A stretch of 9,292 bases of DNA, from assembly GCA_015494435.1 (NCBI GenBank), contig WGBH01000260.1:1-9292 (forward strand), given 5' to 3'. This document shows positions 1-5,279 of the stretch, one piece after another. This DNA comes from Thiotrichaceae bacterium (GTDB lineage: Bacteria > Pseudomonadota > Gammaproteobacteria > Thiotrichales > Thiotrichaceae). Positions within the stretch are counted from its first letter, which is position 1. Each line of letters starts with the position of its first letter. Both the position numbers and the translations under genes were made by a program. The notes under the pieces were generated by a model that saw only the letters and a list, made by a program, of their open reading frames with translations, had not been told where the DNA came from and searched no databases.

Positions 1-327
1 ATGTATTTCAATCCATTCATCATGATAATTAGCAAATATATAATCATTCATTTCGCGTGTATCAACCGTAGTAAGACGATAATCATTAGCAGCACCTGTT
101 TGAATAATCGCCTCTAATAAAATTTCATTCATACGACGTGCGCAAGAAATTGCATCGGCAATATTTTCTGGAGTTACTTTTTCATTAAGACGCTTGTCAT
201 TTTGGATAATATGAATAATTTGTTCTAAACCAGACCCTGTATTGCTTGTGTTTGCCATAATGATCGTAGGTGTTAAACCGAATGCAGGTATAATACAACA
301 TGCTTTTAAAAAGTTTCTTTTATTCAT
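1..327 (-). CDS. Exported protein of unknown function, N-terminal 109 residues (truncated by window edge)
   Basis: The reading frame opens at ATG 327-325 and stays open for 109 codons to the left edge, so only the N-terminus is seen. It begins MNKRNFLKACCIIPAFGL and then a hydrophobic stretch ending near IIMA-NTS, which is a good signal peptidase I site around residue 25. The N-K-R-N-F-L-K start resembles a twin-arginine (Tat) signal with Lys-Arg in place of Arg-Arg, so Tat export is possible and Sec export is also plausible. The mature part is predicted to be helical (GLEQIIHIIQ, then ENIADAISCARRMNEILLEA). A GGGC-containing ribosome binding site (AGGGCA) lies about 8 bases upstream of the ATG. 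I do not recognise the family and assign no function. The next gene upstream in the same direction is the 63-codon gene at 722-913, separated by a terminator, so this gene is probably transcribed on its own. Confidence 0.75.
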   Translation of the reverse strand, partial: MNKRNFLKACCIIPAFGLTPTIIMANTSNTGSGLEQIIHIIQNDKRLNEKVTPENIADAISCARRMNEILLEAIIQTGAANDYRLTTVDTREMNDYIFANYHDEWIEIH

Positions 328-433
328 TTTTTTTGCCCTATATTTATGGTAAATAACCCTTTATAAATAGCATAAAAAGCAACCAAAAAATAGAAAAATA
401 AGATAAGTTGAGAGTACAGTGATAGCGTTATAT

Positions 434-452
434 CGTCTTGAAGACGTTTTTT
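434..452 (+). terminator. Weak hairpin with T-run
   Basis: CGTCTTGAAGACG is a 5-6 bp self-complementary stem followed by six T residues on the + strand. It looks like a minimal intrinsic terminator, but no rightward gene lies upstream that would need it and the stem is short, so it may be chance. Confidence 0.25.
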
Positions 453-500
453 CTAAAAATTTATTCATGAAAATAAGCATTTATTTCCTATTTTCAATAG

Positions 501-537
501 GCACAAAAAAACCGCATTGAATGCGGTTTTTTTGTGC
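501..537. terminator. Perfect 18-bp inverted repeat, bidirectional terminator
   Basis: The arm GCACAAAAAAACCGCATT (501-518) and its exact reverse complement (520-537) flank a single G. The GC-rich core (ACCGCATT/AATGCGGT) is bracketed by seven A residues on one side and seven T residues on the other. This is the layout of an intrinsic terminator that works in both directions. In the leftward direction it would end transcripts of the 63-codon gene (722-913) before the exported-protein gene at the left edge. Confidence 0.85.
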
Positions 538-557
538 TATCAAGACAAGAAGTGTAA

Positions 558-716
558 GGAAGTTCCAAGCAATGATTATACCAATCTTAACTTGCCCTTT
601 TGTCCCTGTTTGAATCATCTCAATCGTTGCGTAGAACAACTATGCGCCTCTTGAGATACTCCAACCAGAAACAAAAAATCAGTGCAAGATAGGTATAACC
701 ATTGCTTGAAACTTTC
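558..716. mobile_element. MITE-like imperfect palindrome, 159 bp, flanked by TAA
   Basis: The left terminal repeat (558-588) and the reverse complement of the right one (686-716) agree at 27 of 31 positions; both share CAAGCAATG and TTATACC blocks. Pairing continues inward with mismatches and small bulges: TTTTGTCCCTG pairs loosely with the stretch near 668-680, ATCTCAA near 618-624 pairs with TTGAGAT near 650-656, and a small central hairpin has the loop AACAA. TAA occurs immediately outside both ends (555-557 and 717-719), as expected of a short target duplication. There is no ORF inside. A non-autonomous miniature transposable element is the best reading; a long structured RNA or a gene-end hairpin is an alternative. 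The right end stops 5 bases before the stop codon of the 63-codon gene. Confidence 0.65.
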
Positions 717-721
717 TAAAA

Positions 722-913
722 TTACTTCCAAAAATTCACTTCTTTAGAAGCAATTCCACGCACTTCTTCTGTTAATTCAGCATATCTTGCGCGATATTCT
801 TTCCACTCACCAACATAGTAATCTTCAGCATCAAATTCACCACTATTTTCATAAGCGATAAATTTGGCCTGCATATCTAACATTTCTTGAATTAATTCTG
901 CTTTGTTGCTCAT
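722..913 (-). CDS. Small acidic helical protein, 63 aa, unknown function
   Basis: The ATG (913-911) is preceded by GGAGAG about 8 bases upstream, a strong Shine-Dalgarno that argues for a real gene. The product is hydrophilic with no signal peptide, membrane segment or cysteine. An amphipathic helix can be drawn over residues 3-21 (LIQEMLDMQAKFIAYE), followed by an acidic, tyrosine-rich turn (EDYYVGEW, 30-37) and a second helix (residues 38-56, YRARYAELTEEV). It is therefore likely a small cytoplasmic helical hairpin that binds a partner. I cannot name a family. It is transcribed divergently from the DsrC-family gene, with a 224-bp intergenic region that could serve both, so a link to sulfur metabolism is possible but unproven. 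The stop codon nearly touches the MITE-like palindrome, which could act as its 3' hairpin. Confidence 0.7.
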   Translation of the reverse strand: MSNKAELIQEMLDMQAKFIAYENSGEFDAEDYYVGEWKEYRARYAELTEEVRGIASKEVNFWK

Positions 914-940
914 ATCTAATCTCTCCGAAGTAGCAAAAAT

Positions 941-954
941 GATAAATGTTTATC
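941..954. promoter_or_regulatory. Short palindrome upstream of the 63-aa gene
   Basis: GATAAATGTTTATC has 6-bp arms around a 2-base centre and lies 28-41 bases upstream of the 63-codon gene's ATG. It is in the right place for an operator, but such AT-rich palindromes also occur by chance. Confidence 0.25.
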
Positions 955-1003
955 TAAAATAAATAATGCTGAGAAATATACAGAGTTAAGCCATCAAGAG
1001 GTA

Positions 1004-1019
1004 TACCCCATTTAGGGTA
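1004..1019. promoter_or_regulatory. NarL-like 7-2-7 inverted repeat
   Basis: TACCCCA-TT-TAGGGTA has the architecture of NarL/NarP-family sites (two TACYYMT heptamers, inverted, 2 bp apart). The left half matches 6 of 7 positions and the right half 5 of 7. Its centre (1011.5) would be about 44 bp upstream of a start site set by the -10 box at 1044-1049, a typical place for an activator that contacts RNA polymerase. The regulator's identity is inference. Confidence 0.4.
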
Positions 1020-1043
1020 GGATGATTTTTTGTGTAAATTAGA

Positions 1044-1049
1044 TATAAT
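1044..1049 (+). promoter_or_regulatory. Consensus -10 box for the DsrC-family gene
   Basis: A perfect TATAAT lies 88 bases upstream of the DsrC-family start codon. No good -35 box is found 16-18 bases upstream (1021-1026 reads GATGAT), which suggests dependence on an activator bound at the palindrome just upstream. The predicted leader RNA is about 80 nt and contains CGCAGA (1065-1070) complementary to TCTGCG (1098-1103). Confidence 0.45.
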
Positions 1050-1137
1050 TTTTAGGAGCTTGAACGCAGATTGTCTTTATGATTTAAGAAGCTTCCTTCT
1101 GCGGTATGTGATTTTATAGTTTAAATAAAGAGGTTAA

Positions 1138-1479
1138 ATGATATATATGGCAACACTTGCGGGAACGGATGTAGAGGTAACAGATGAAGGTTATTTAGAA
1201 AATGTTAATGACTGGAGTGAAGATGTTGCCACTGCAATGGCAAAGGTTGATGGTATCGAACTGACTGAAAAACATTGGGATATTATTAATTATTTACGTG
1301 AAGAGCATATAACAAATGGTGAAGAACCAAATGAACGCGCTATTGTTAAGGCCATGAAAAAAGTCTGGGGTGGGAAACCAAAAAGTAAAGACTGCTTTTT
1401 GCTATTTCCAGGAGCACCGAGCAAACAAGGACGTAAATTTGCGGGATTACCAAAAAGTCACCGTAAAGGCGGCTATTAA
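1138..1479 (+). CDS. DsrC/TusE-family protein lacking both redox cysteines (RspA-like)
   Basis: The protein has the DsrC/TusE/DsvC fold throughout: DEGYLENVNDW (16-26), ELTEKHWDIINYLRE (41-55), a basic helix (AIVKAMKKVW, 68-77) and the C-terminal arm KQGRKFAGLPK (96-106). DsrC proper carries sulfur (trisulfide chemistry with sulfite reductase) on two C-terminal cysteines; TusE keeps one of them for tRNA thiolation. Here the upstream cysteine of the KQACRFAGLPK-type arm is replaced by Arg99, and the penultimate cysteine is replaced by Gly112 in a changed tail (SHRKGGY). The only cysteine, Cys86, lies elsewhere. Sulfur-carrier function is thus unlikely. DsrC homologues without these cysteines have been called RspA and proposed to be regulatory. 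AAAGAGG at 1127-1133 sits only 4 bases before ATG 1138; ATG 1147 (MATLAG) fits the family's usual N-terminus better but is 13 bases away, so the start is uncertain by three codons. Confidence 0.85.
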   Translation: MIYMATLAGTDVEVTDEGYLENVNDWSEDVATAMAKVDGIELTEKHWDIINYLREEHITNGEEPNERAIVKAMKKVWGGKPKSKDCFLLFPGAPSKQGRKFAGLPKSHRKGGY

Positions 1480-1487
1480 AAATACAG

Positions 1488-1544
1488 ATTGAAATCACAA
1501 CAAGAGCAATCCTTCTCTAAAAAATAGCGCTCTGTGATTTCAAT
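1488..1544. terminator. Long hairpin downstream of the DsrC-family gene
   Basis: ATTGAAATCACA (1488-1499) is exactly complementary to TGTGATTTCAAT (1533-1544). Inside, GAGC (1504-1507) can pair with GCTC (1529-1532) across a 4-base bulge, leaving a loop of about 21 bases. It begins 8 bases after the stop codon. The trailing sequence TTCCTT is only a weak T-run, so a terminator or a transcript-stabilising 3' structure are both possible. Confidence 0.5.
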
Positions 1545-1653
1545 TTCCTTAGGCTGTATGTGTTTATCTCTTTAAAACAACCAATCATCAAATTTTTTTC
1601 TAAAATGACCTTTATCAATGATTTGGTTCAGCTTCTGTGTGTATTGTGTTAAG

Positions 1654-1659
1654 TATGAT
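1654..1659 (+). promoter_or_regulatory. Possible -10 box for the 38-aa membrane peptide
   Basis: TATGAT lies 57 bases upstream of the small ORF's ATG. The matching -35 region (about 1631-1637, GCTTCTG) is poor, so this is a tentative call. Confidence 0.25.
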
Positions 1660-1715
1660 TACGTCCCGTTTGATTTAATCCCTAATTTAACAACAATAAA
1701 AAGGAACTCCTATAC

Positions 1716-1832
1716 ATGAGCCTATTACTTAATGCTTTTATTCACGGTTTTTTGGTTGGAGCGATTATAGCCTCCATTTCCGTTGTCGTTTATCTACTGT
1801 ATCTCAAGGTAAAAAGCCTACAACAAAGTTAA
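1716..1832 (+). CDS. 38-aa single-span membrane peptide, unknown function
   Basis: ATG 1716 is preceded by AAGGAA (1701-1706), a good ribosome binding site 9 bases away. The frame runs 38 codons to TAA 1830-1832. The peptide starts MSLLLNAFIHGFLVGAI and is almost entirely hydrophobic over residues 3-30, with a short C-terminal tail containing two lysines (KVKSLQQS). This is the layout of a one-pass inner-membrane miniprotein with a positively charged cytoplasmic end. It faces pdxA convergently with 23 bp between stop codons, and it lies 236 bp after the DsrC-family gene. I do not recognise a family. Small membrane peptides of this kind often modulate a larger membrane complex, but no partner is visible here. 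Confidence 0.6.
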   Translation: MSLLLNAFIHGFLVGAIIASISVVVYLLYLKVKSLQQS

Positions 1833-1855
1833 GATTATAAATAATTAATACCTAT

Positions 1856-2839
1856 TTACTGATGCTTTATGATCTCAATTGCACAATCAATAGCTGCTAT
1901 TAAACTACCAATTTCTGCTTTTCCCGTACCCGCTAAATCCAATGCCGTACCATGATCAACCGAGGTACGGATAATTGGTAATCCCAGTGTAATATTGACC
2001 GCATGACCAAAGCCTGCATATTTAAGCACGGGCAAACCTTGATCATGATACATAGCTAAGACCGCATCAGCATTTTCTAAATGGCGCGGGGTAAATAATG
2101 TATCAGCAGGCAATGGGCCTGTTATCTTAAGACCTTTTTGTTTTAATTTATTCAAGGTAGGCTCAATCGTCTCGATTTCTTCTCTGCCCATATACCCCCC
2201 TTCACCCGCATGAGGGTTCAGTCCACAAACCAAAATATGCGGTTGTTGAATCCCAAATTTAATGCGCAAATCATAAGCCATAATCTCCAATACTTCTGTG
2301 AGCGATTGTTCACTAATCGCTTCACTCACTTTAGAAAGCGGAAGATGTGTGGTGGCTAAGGCAACCCGTAATTTATCCGCGGCTAACATCATTACAGGTA
2401 ATTTAGCCCCTGTTTTTTCAGCAAAGAATTCAGTATGCCCAGTAAAAAGAATACCTGCATCGTTAATAATTCCTTTATGTAGCGGTGCGGTTACAACGGC
2501 TGCAAACTCACCACTTAGACAACCTTTAGTGGCACGTTCTAAGGTTTCTAAAACATATTTAGCATTAGCGACATTAAGCGTTCCAGCTATCACTTTCTCA
2601 GGACAACTAATTGGCAATACGGTGAGCTCATGAGGGGCGTTAATGACAGGGGTTTTATCCACTTGATATTGGCGTAATCTTAATGGAAGATTAAGTAAAT
2701 TAGCACGTTGTAATATGACCTCGGGATCAGCAATAACAACTAGTTCGCAATCCTGTCTTTTTTGGACTAATTGAATCAATAAATCAGGACCAATTCCCGA
2801 AGGTTCTCCTGCGCTAATCGCAAGTCGTGCAATACTCAT
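1856..2839 (-). CDS. pdxA: 4-hydroxythreonine-4-phosphate dehydrogenase
   Basis: PdxA oxidises 4-phosphohydroxy-L-threonine with NAD(P) to an amino-ketone that PdxJ condenses with deoxyxylulose phosphate, giving pyridoxine 5'-phosphate. It is a cytoplasmic, metal-dependent homodimer. At 327 residues it is close to the E. coli length (329). Family motifs are intact: the N-terminal GEPSGIGPDL (11-20), the substrate-binding GHTE (His135-Thr136), and the three metal-ligand histidines His165 (ATTHLPL), His210 (GLNPHAGEGG) and His265 (YHDQGLPVLK). These match E. coli His166, His211 and His266 with an offset of one. The C-terminal SVDHGTALDLAGTGKA (293-308) is also typical. The ATG is preceded by AGGA 11 bases upstream. 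It begins 20 bp after rdgC on the same strand, so the two are probably co-transcribed. Confidence 0.97.
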   Translation of the reverse strand: MSIARLAISAGEPSGIGPDLLIQLVQKRQDCELVVIADPEVILQRANLLNLPLRLRQYQVDKTPVINAPHELTVLPISCPEKVIAGTLNVANAKYVLETLERATKGCLSGEFAAVVTAPLHKGIINDAGILFTGHTEFFAEKTGAKLPVMMLAADKLRVALATTHLPLSKVSEAISEQSLTEVLEIMAYDLRIKFGIQQPHILVCGLNPHAGEGGYMGREEIETIEPTLNKLKQKGLKITGPLPADTLFTPRHLENADAVLAMYHDQGLPVLKYAGFGHAVNITLGLPIIRTSVDHGTALDLAGTGKAEIGSLIAAIDCAIEIIKHQ

Positions 2840-2859
2840 TATCTATTATTTCCTGCCAC

Positions 2860-3756
2860 TTATTTTTCTAGGACTTTGATTAAATCCACCAGTAATTTAG
2901 AGACTTCTCCCGTCATTAAAGCAAATTCAATATCGAGATGCTCTTCATGTGACTGAGGGTTTTCTGCGTCTAATTTTTCGGCTAAAATATCAAGAAATTT
3001 CAGCTTTTTGATTTGGATGTCTTCCGTGAGAACGAAACTAATTTTTTCATTCCATTCTAACCCTAGCTTAGTTGCCATTTTTCCAGACTCTAAATTACTT
3101 TGAATCTCATCCGAAATAAGATCATGTTTTCTAAAGCTAGCAACACTTTTATCTTCATCCTGACTTTTTAACTCACATTCATTACCTAGCATAAAGGGTT
3201 GAGGTGTCTTTTCCTCTTTAAGCCAATTTGTCATGCTGATAATAGCAGGGATTTCTGTTTCTGGTAATGCACTAGGCAAACTACCAATGGATTCACGCAA
3301 TAACTCGGTTAACTCTTCTGCGCGAGGTGCTGAACTCGTATTGACTACAATCCATCCACCACGCGGATCTATCCAAGCATCAAATTTTTGGGTGCGAGCA
3401 AAGGCACGCGGTAGGAGTTCAAATTCAATTTCTTCACGTAGCTCTTTCTTTTCAGCATTGCTGACTTTACGCTTCTCTTTACGTTGAATATCATCAACAC
3501 GCTCCTCTAATTCTTCACGTATCACAGAAACAGGCAGAATTTTTTCTTGGCGCGCCATTGTAATAAGAATATAACCATTAGCCGCATGGGTTAGTGATTC
3601 GCTGTTCTTTCCAAGGGGCGCAACCCAACCCGTGCTTTCACGTTGTACAGCAGAACAAGGAGCAAATATTTTTTTACCTAACGCTTCATGTAAAGCTTCA
3701 GCTGAATGAGAAAATTCACTATTGAGCTTGAAAAGATATAGATTTTTAAACCACAT
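2860..3756 (-). CDS. rdgC: Recombination-associated protein RdgC
   Basis: RdgC forms a ring-shaped dimer that encircles double-stranded DNA without strong sequence preference. It restrains RecA by limiting its access to DNA, and matters when replication restart is impaired. The 298-residue product matches E. coli RdgC (303 aa) end to end. Landmarks are MWFKNLYLFKL (1-11), LTHAANGYILI (55-65), a charged coiled-coil-like finger region (about 80-112), LLPRAFAR (114-121), LLRESIGSLP (152-161), KMATKLGLEW (226-235) and the C-terminal LMTGEVSKLLVDLI (280-293). No truncation or frameshift is seen. A Shine-Dalgarno (AAAGGA) lies about 10 bases before the ATG. It is the first gene of a leftward pair with pdxA; the functions are unrelated, so the pairing is probably one of convenience. 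Confidence 0.96.
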   Translation of the reverse strand: MWFKNLYLFKLNSEFSHSAEALHEALGKKIFAPCSAVQRESTGWVAPLGKNSESLTHAANGYILITMARQEKILPVSVIREELEERVDDIQRKEKRKVSNAEKKELREEIEFELLPRAFARTQKFDAWIDPRGGWIVVNTSSAPRAEELTELLRESIGSLPSALPETEIPAIISMTNWLKEEKTPQPFMLGNECELKSQDEDKSVASFRKHDLISDEIQSNLESGKMATKLGLEWNEKISFVLTEDIQIKKLKFLDILAEKLDAENPQSHEEHLDIEFALMTGEVSKLLVDLIKVLEK

Positions 3757-3791
3757 TATTGTTGTCGTCCTTTAAATTAAGAAGGGCGTGG

Positions 3792-3822
3792 ATTATGCAA
3801 TAAAATTTCTCTCTTGTGTGAA
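3792..3822 (-). promoter_or_regulatory. Possible rdgC-pdxA promoter
   Basis: On the minus strand TTCACA (3822-3817) and CATAAT (3797-3792) each match 5 of 6 consensus bases, but the 19-bp spacer is longer than ideal. They lie 36-66 bases upstream of the rdgC start codon. Confidence 0.3.
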
Positions 3823-3840
3823 TAAATACTGACTAGATAA

Positions 3841-3896
3841 TATTCCTTATTAAATAAAGGAAATGCAATAGCTTGAAGGTTCCTTAGAAACTTCCA
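3841..3896 (-). terminator. Two imperfect hairpins after efpL
   Basis: On the minus strand downstream of the efpL stop, GAAGTTTC can pair with GGAACCTTC with one mismatch (about 3876-3896). A second stem, TTCCTT/AAGGAA, lies at about 3843-3862. Neither is followed by a clear T-run, so these are weak terminator candidates for the darP-efpL unit. Confidence 0.3.
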
Positions 3897-3908
3897 AGTA
3901 GGTTTTGA

Positions 3909-4475
3909 TTATTCTCGGGACATAAATTTACCCGTGACGGTATTGATTTTAATGAAATCATTCGTTTCCAAATATTCAGGGACTTGAATTTCTAATCCTG
4001 TTGAGAGTATTGCAGGTTTTGTGCGACCTGCCGCAGTTGCCCCTTTGAGTTTAGGTGCGGTTTCTCTGATTTGTAATACAACAGTTGCAGGCAGTTCGAT
4101 TCCTAAAATATTGCCATCCATTAACAGAGCAGTAATCCCTTCTAATCCATCGCTTATATAGCCAATTTGATCTTCAATAGTGTCTTTATTTAACTCGTAC
4201 TGACTATAATCTTCGCTATTCATAAAAATATAATGCTCACCATCCAAATAGGAAAATTGTACTGAAACCCTTGAGCAATCTGCTTCTTTGAGCATATCAT
4301 CCGTTTTGTAAGACTTATCTAGCTTTTGACCTGTTTTTAAATTGTTATAACGTATTTTATACAGCGTTGATGCGCCACGGAAAGAGGGACTTTTGGCTTC
4401 AACAGTTTTCACAATGTGTGGATCTGCATTGATTTCAATAATCATGCCGCGTTTTAGCTCACCTGCTTTTGGCAT
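3909..4475 (-). CDS. yeiP: Elongation factor P-like protein EfpL (YeiP)
   Basis: The protein has the three-domain EF-P layout: KOW-like N-domain (1-64), OB domain (67-127) and C-terminal OB domain (129-186) with the signature GRTKPAILSTGLEIQVPEYL (150-169). EF-P-type factors bind stalled ribosomes between the P and E sites and promote peptide bond formation at proline-rich and other difficult motifs. The N-domain loop reads AKSPSFRGASTLYKIRY (27-43), close to the SPTARGAATLYKMRF of E. coli YeiP and unlike the loop of canonical EF-P. Arg33 falls at the loop tip, as in E. coli EfpL. This is therefore the EfpL paralogue, which does not need the EF-P lysine or arginine modification; a separate efp gene would be expected elsewhere. 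Length 188 aa against about 190. GGGGA lies about 10 bases before the ATG. It follows darP by 30 bp. Confidence 0.92.
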   Translation of the reverse strand: MPKAGELKRGMIIEINADPHIVKTVEAKSPSFRGASTLYKIRYNNLKTGQKLDKSYKTDDMLKEADCSRVSVQFSYLDGEHYIFMNSEDYSQYELNKDTIEDQIGYISDGLEGITALLMDGNILGIELPATVVLQIRETAPKLKGATAAGRTKPAILSTGLEIQVPEYLETNDFIKINTVTGKFMSRE

Positions 4476-4505
4476 CTTATTTTTTCCCCATTATCAGTTA
4501 ATTTA

Positions 4506-5015
4506 TTATTTATTGGTATTTGATACTATTTCTTGCAAATATTTAAAGAGTAACCGAGAAGCTTTAGGTATCTTATTTTGCGCTACTTCTTTCGTTGCAT
4601 TACGAATAAGTTGATGAATGTATTGACGATCAGCGCTAGGATATAATTCAAGGATTTCGCTAAACAGCCGATGATCTCCTTTTATTAATTGATCACGCCA
4701 AGTTTCTAATTGATGAAATTGTTCCACACTTCTTTTGTGAGGTAGTTTAATTAGGCGTAATGCTTCACGGATTGCAATAACATCCTCTTCTAACATTAAC
4801 CCTGAGATAAAGCGTAATTGTCGTTGCAATGCAGATTTTTTGAATTTCTTAGCCGCAAATACTTCCTCTTTCATACGCTCTGAAAGAGGAAGGGATGAAA
4901 AATGTATTTTTGGTAGCTCAACTAACTCCCGACCCAAGTCATGCAAGGCTTTAAAGTCACGTTTTAACTGCTCCTTATTAGGGCGTATTGCATATTCTTG
5001 TTCTTCTTCATTCAT
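4506..5015 (-). CDS. darP: Ribosome maturation protein DarP (YjgA)
   Basis: DarP (formerly YjgA, DUF615) associates with late 50S assembly intermediates and helps maturation of the peptidyl transferase centre. The 169-residue product (E. coli 183 aa) is highly charged and all-helical, with family blocks RPNKEQLKRDFKALHDLGRE (11-30), LVELPKIHFSSLPL (31-44), ALQRQLRFISGLM (62-74), HQLETWRDQLIKGD (100-113) and the C-terminal YPSADRQYIHQLIRNATKE (124-142). No clear Shine-Dalgarno is visible before the ATG (upstream is AACAACAATGAT), so initiation may be weak or rely on an AT-rich leader. It is the first gene of a leftward unit with efpL, so both products act on the 50S peptidyl transferase region. 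It is transcribed divergently from mrcB. Confidence 0.95.
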   Translation of the reverse strand: MNEEEQEYAIRPNKEQLKRDFKALHDLGRELVELPKIHFSSLPLSERMKEEVFAAKKFKKSALQRQLRFISGLMLEEDVIAIREALRLIKLPHKRSVEQFHQLETWRDQLIKGDHRLFSEILELYPSADRQYIHQLIRNATKEVAQNKIPKASRLLFKYLQEIVSNTNK

Positions 5016-5096
5016 ATCATTGTTGTTAATTTAAACTAGAAATGGTTGATAATAACATTTTCTTTTGTGTAATCTAAATTTTTATTTAAATTTGAA

Positions 5097-5126
5097 ACTA
5101 TAATAAAGACTATAATCCTCCCTGAA
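5097..5126. promoter_or_regulatory. Overlapping divergent -10 elements (darP / mrcB)
   Basis: The octamer ACTATAAT occurs twice, at 5097-5104 and 5109-5116, 12 bp apart. Each copy reads TATAAT on the + strand and TATAGT on the - strand, so each could serve as a -10 box in either direction. Leftward, TTCAGG (5126-5121) is an 18-bp-spaced -35 candidate for the left copy. Rightward -35 boxes are poor (AAATTT). Confidence 0.4.
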
Positions 5127-5127
5127 G

Positions 5128-5144
5128 ATGTCATGATATGACAT
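5128..5144. promoter_or_regulatory. Palindromic operator candidate ATGTCAT-N3-ATGACAT
   Basis: Two perfect 7-bp arms surround GAT in the darP/mrcB divergent intergenic region, next to the overlapping -10 boxes. Relative to the right-hand TATAAT it would lie just downstream of the start (repressor position); relative to a leftward start near 5090 it would centre near -46. The regulator is unknown. Confidence 0.4.
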
Positions 5145-5215
5145 AATTTATTCACCTAATATTTGCCAAATCAGGTAAAATGATCAGTCTTTTGTGACCA
5201 GAAGAAAAGGAATTA

Positions 5216-5277
5216 ATGTTAAAATGAAAACAACATGCTATATAAATACCCTTAATCAAAAACAACAGCCTAATTAG
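5216..5277 (+). other. Candidate leader ORFs upstream of mrcB
   Basis: AAAAGGAA (5205-5212) precedes ATG 5216, which encodes only Met-Leu-Lys before TGA 5225-5227. That stop overlaps (ATGA) a second ATG at 5224, which encodes 17 residues, MKTTCYINTLNQKQQPN, ending at TAG 5275-5277. The mrcB GTG follows 2 bases later. mrcB itself has no visible Shine-Dalgarno, so ribosomes finishing the leader could re-initiate there. This is read from the sequence; translation of the leader is inference. Confidence 0.4.
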
Positions 5278-5279
5278 TA

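Larger units (their letters stand above)
328..721. other. Gene-free stretch with hairpins and a MITE-like element
   Basis: I find no convincing coding sequence in these 394 bases on either strand. The part near 328-430 is AT-rich and should hold the promoter of the leftward exported-protein gene, but no -35/-10 pair stands out. The rest contains a weak hairpin with a T-run (434-452), a perfect inverted-repeat terminator (501-537) and a 159-bp imperfect palindrome (558-716), each listed separately. Confidence 0.6.

Noticed and set aside
511..527. ACCGCATT/AATGCGGT read as a Pasteurellaceae DNA uptake sequence
   Set aside because: The core lacks the base needed for AAGTGCGGT, no other copies occur in the window, and the gene content does not suggest Pasteurellaceae. 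A terminator explains it.
1054..1119. AGGAG followed by a TTG-started 19-codon frame upstream of the DsrC-like gene
   Set aside because: The spacing between AGGAG and TTG is one base, and the predicted transcript starts at or after the AGGAG, so translation is improbable.
2298..2633. 111-codon open frame on the + strand
   Set aside because: It lies wholly inside pdxA on the opposite strand, and pdxA has full family motifs. It is a shadow frame.
3233..3487. 84-codon open frame on the + strand
   Set aside because: It is antisense to rdgC, and its low-complexity Ser/Arg-rich product is the mirror of rdgC codons.
4393..5034. Two + strand open frames (4393-4614 and 4840-5034)
   Set aside because: They are antisense to efpL and darP, both complete and recognisable.
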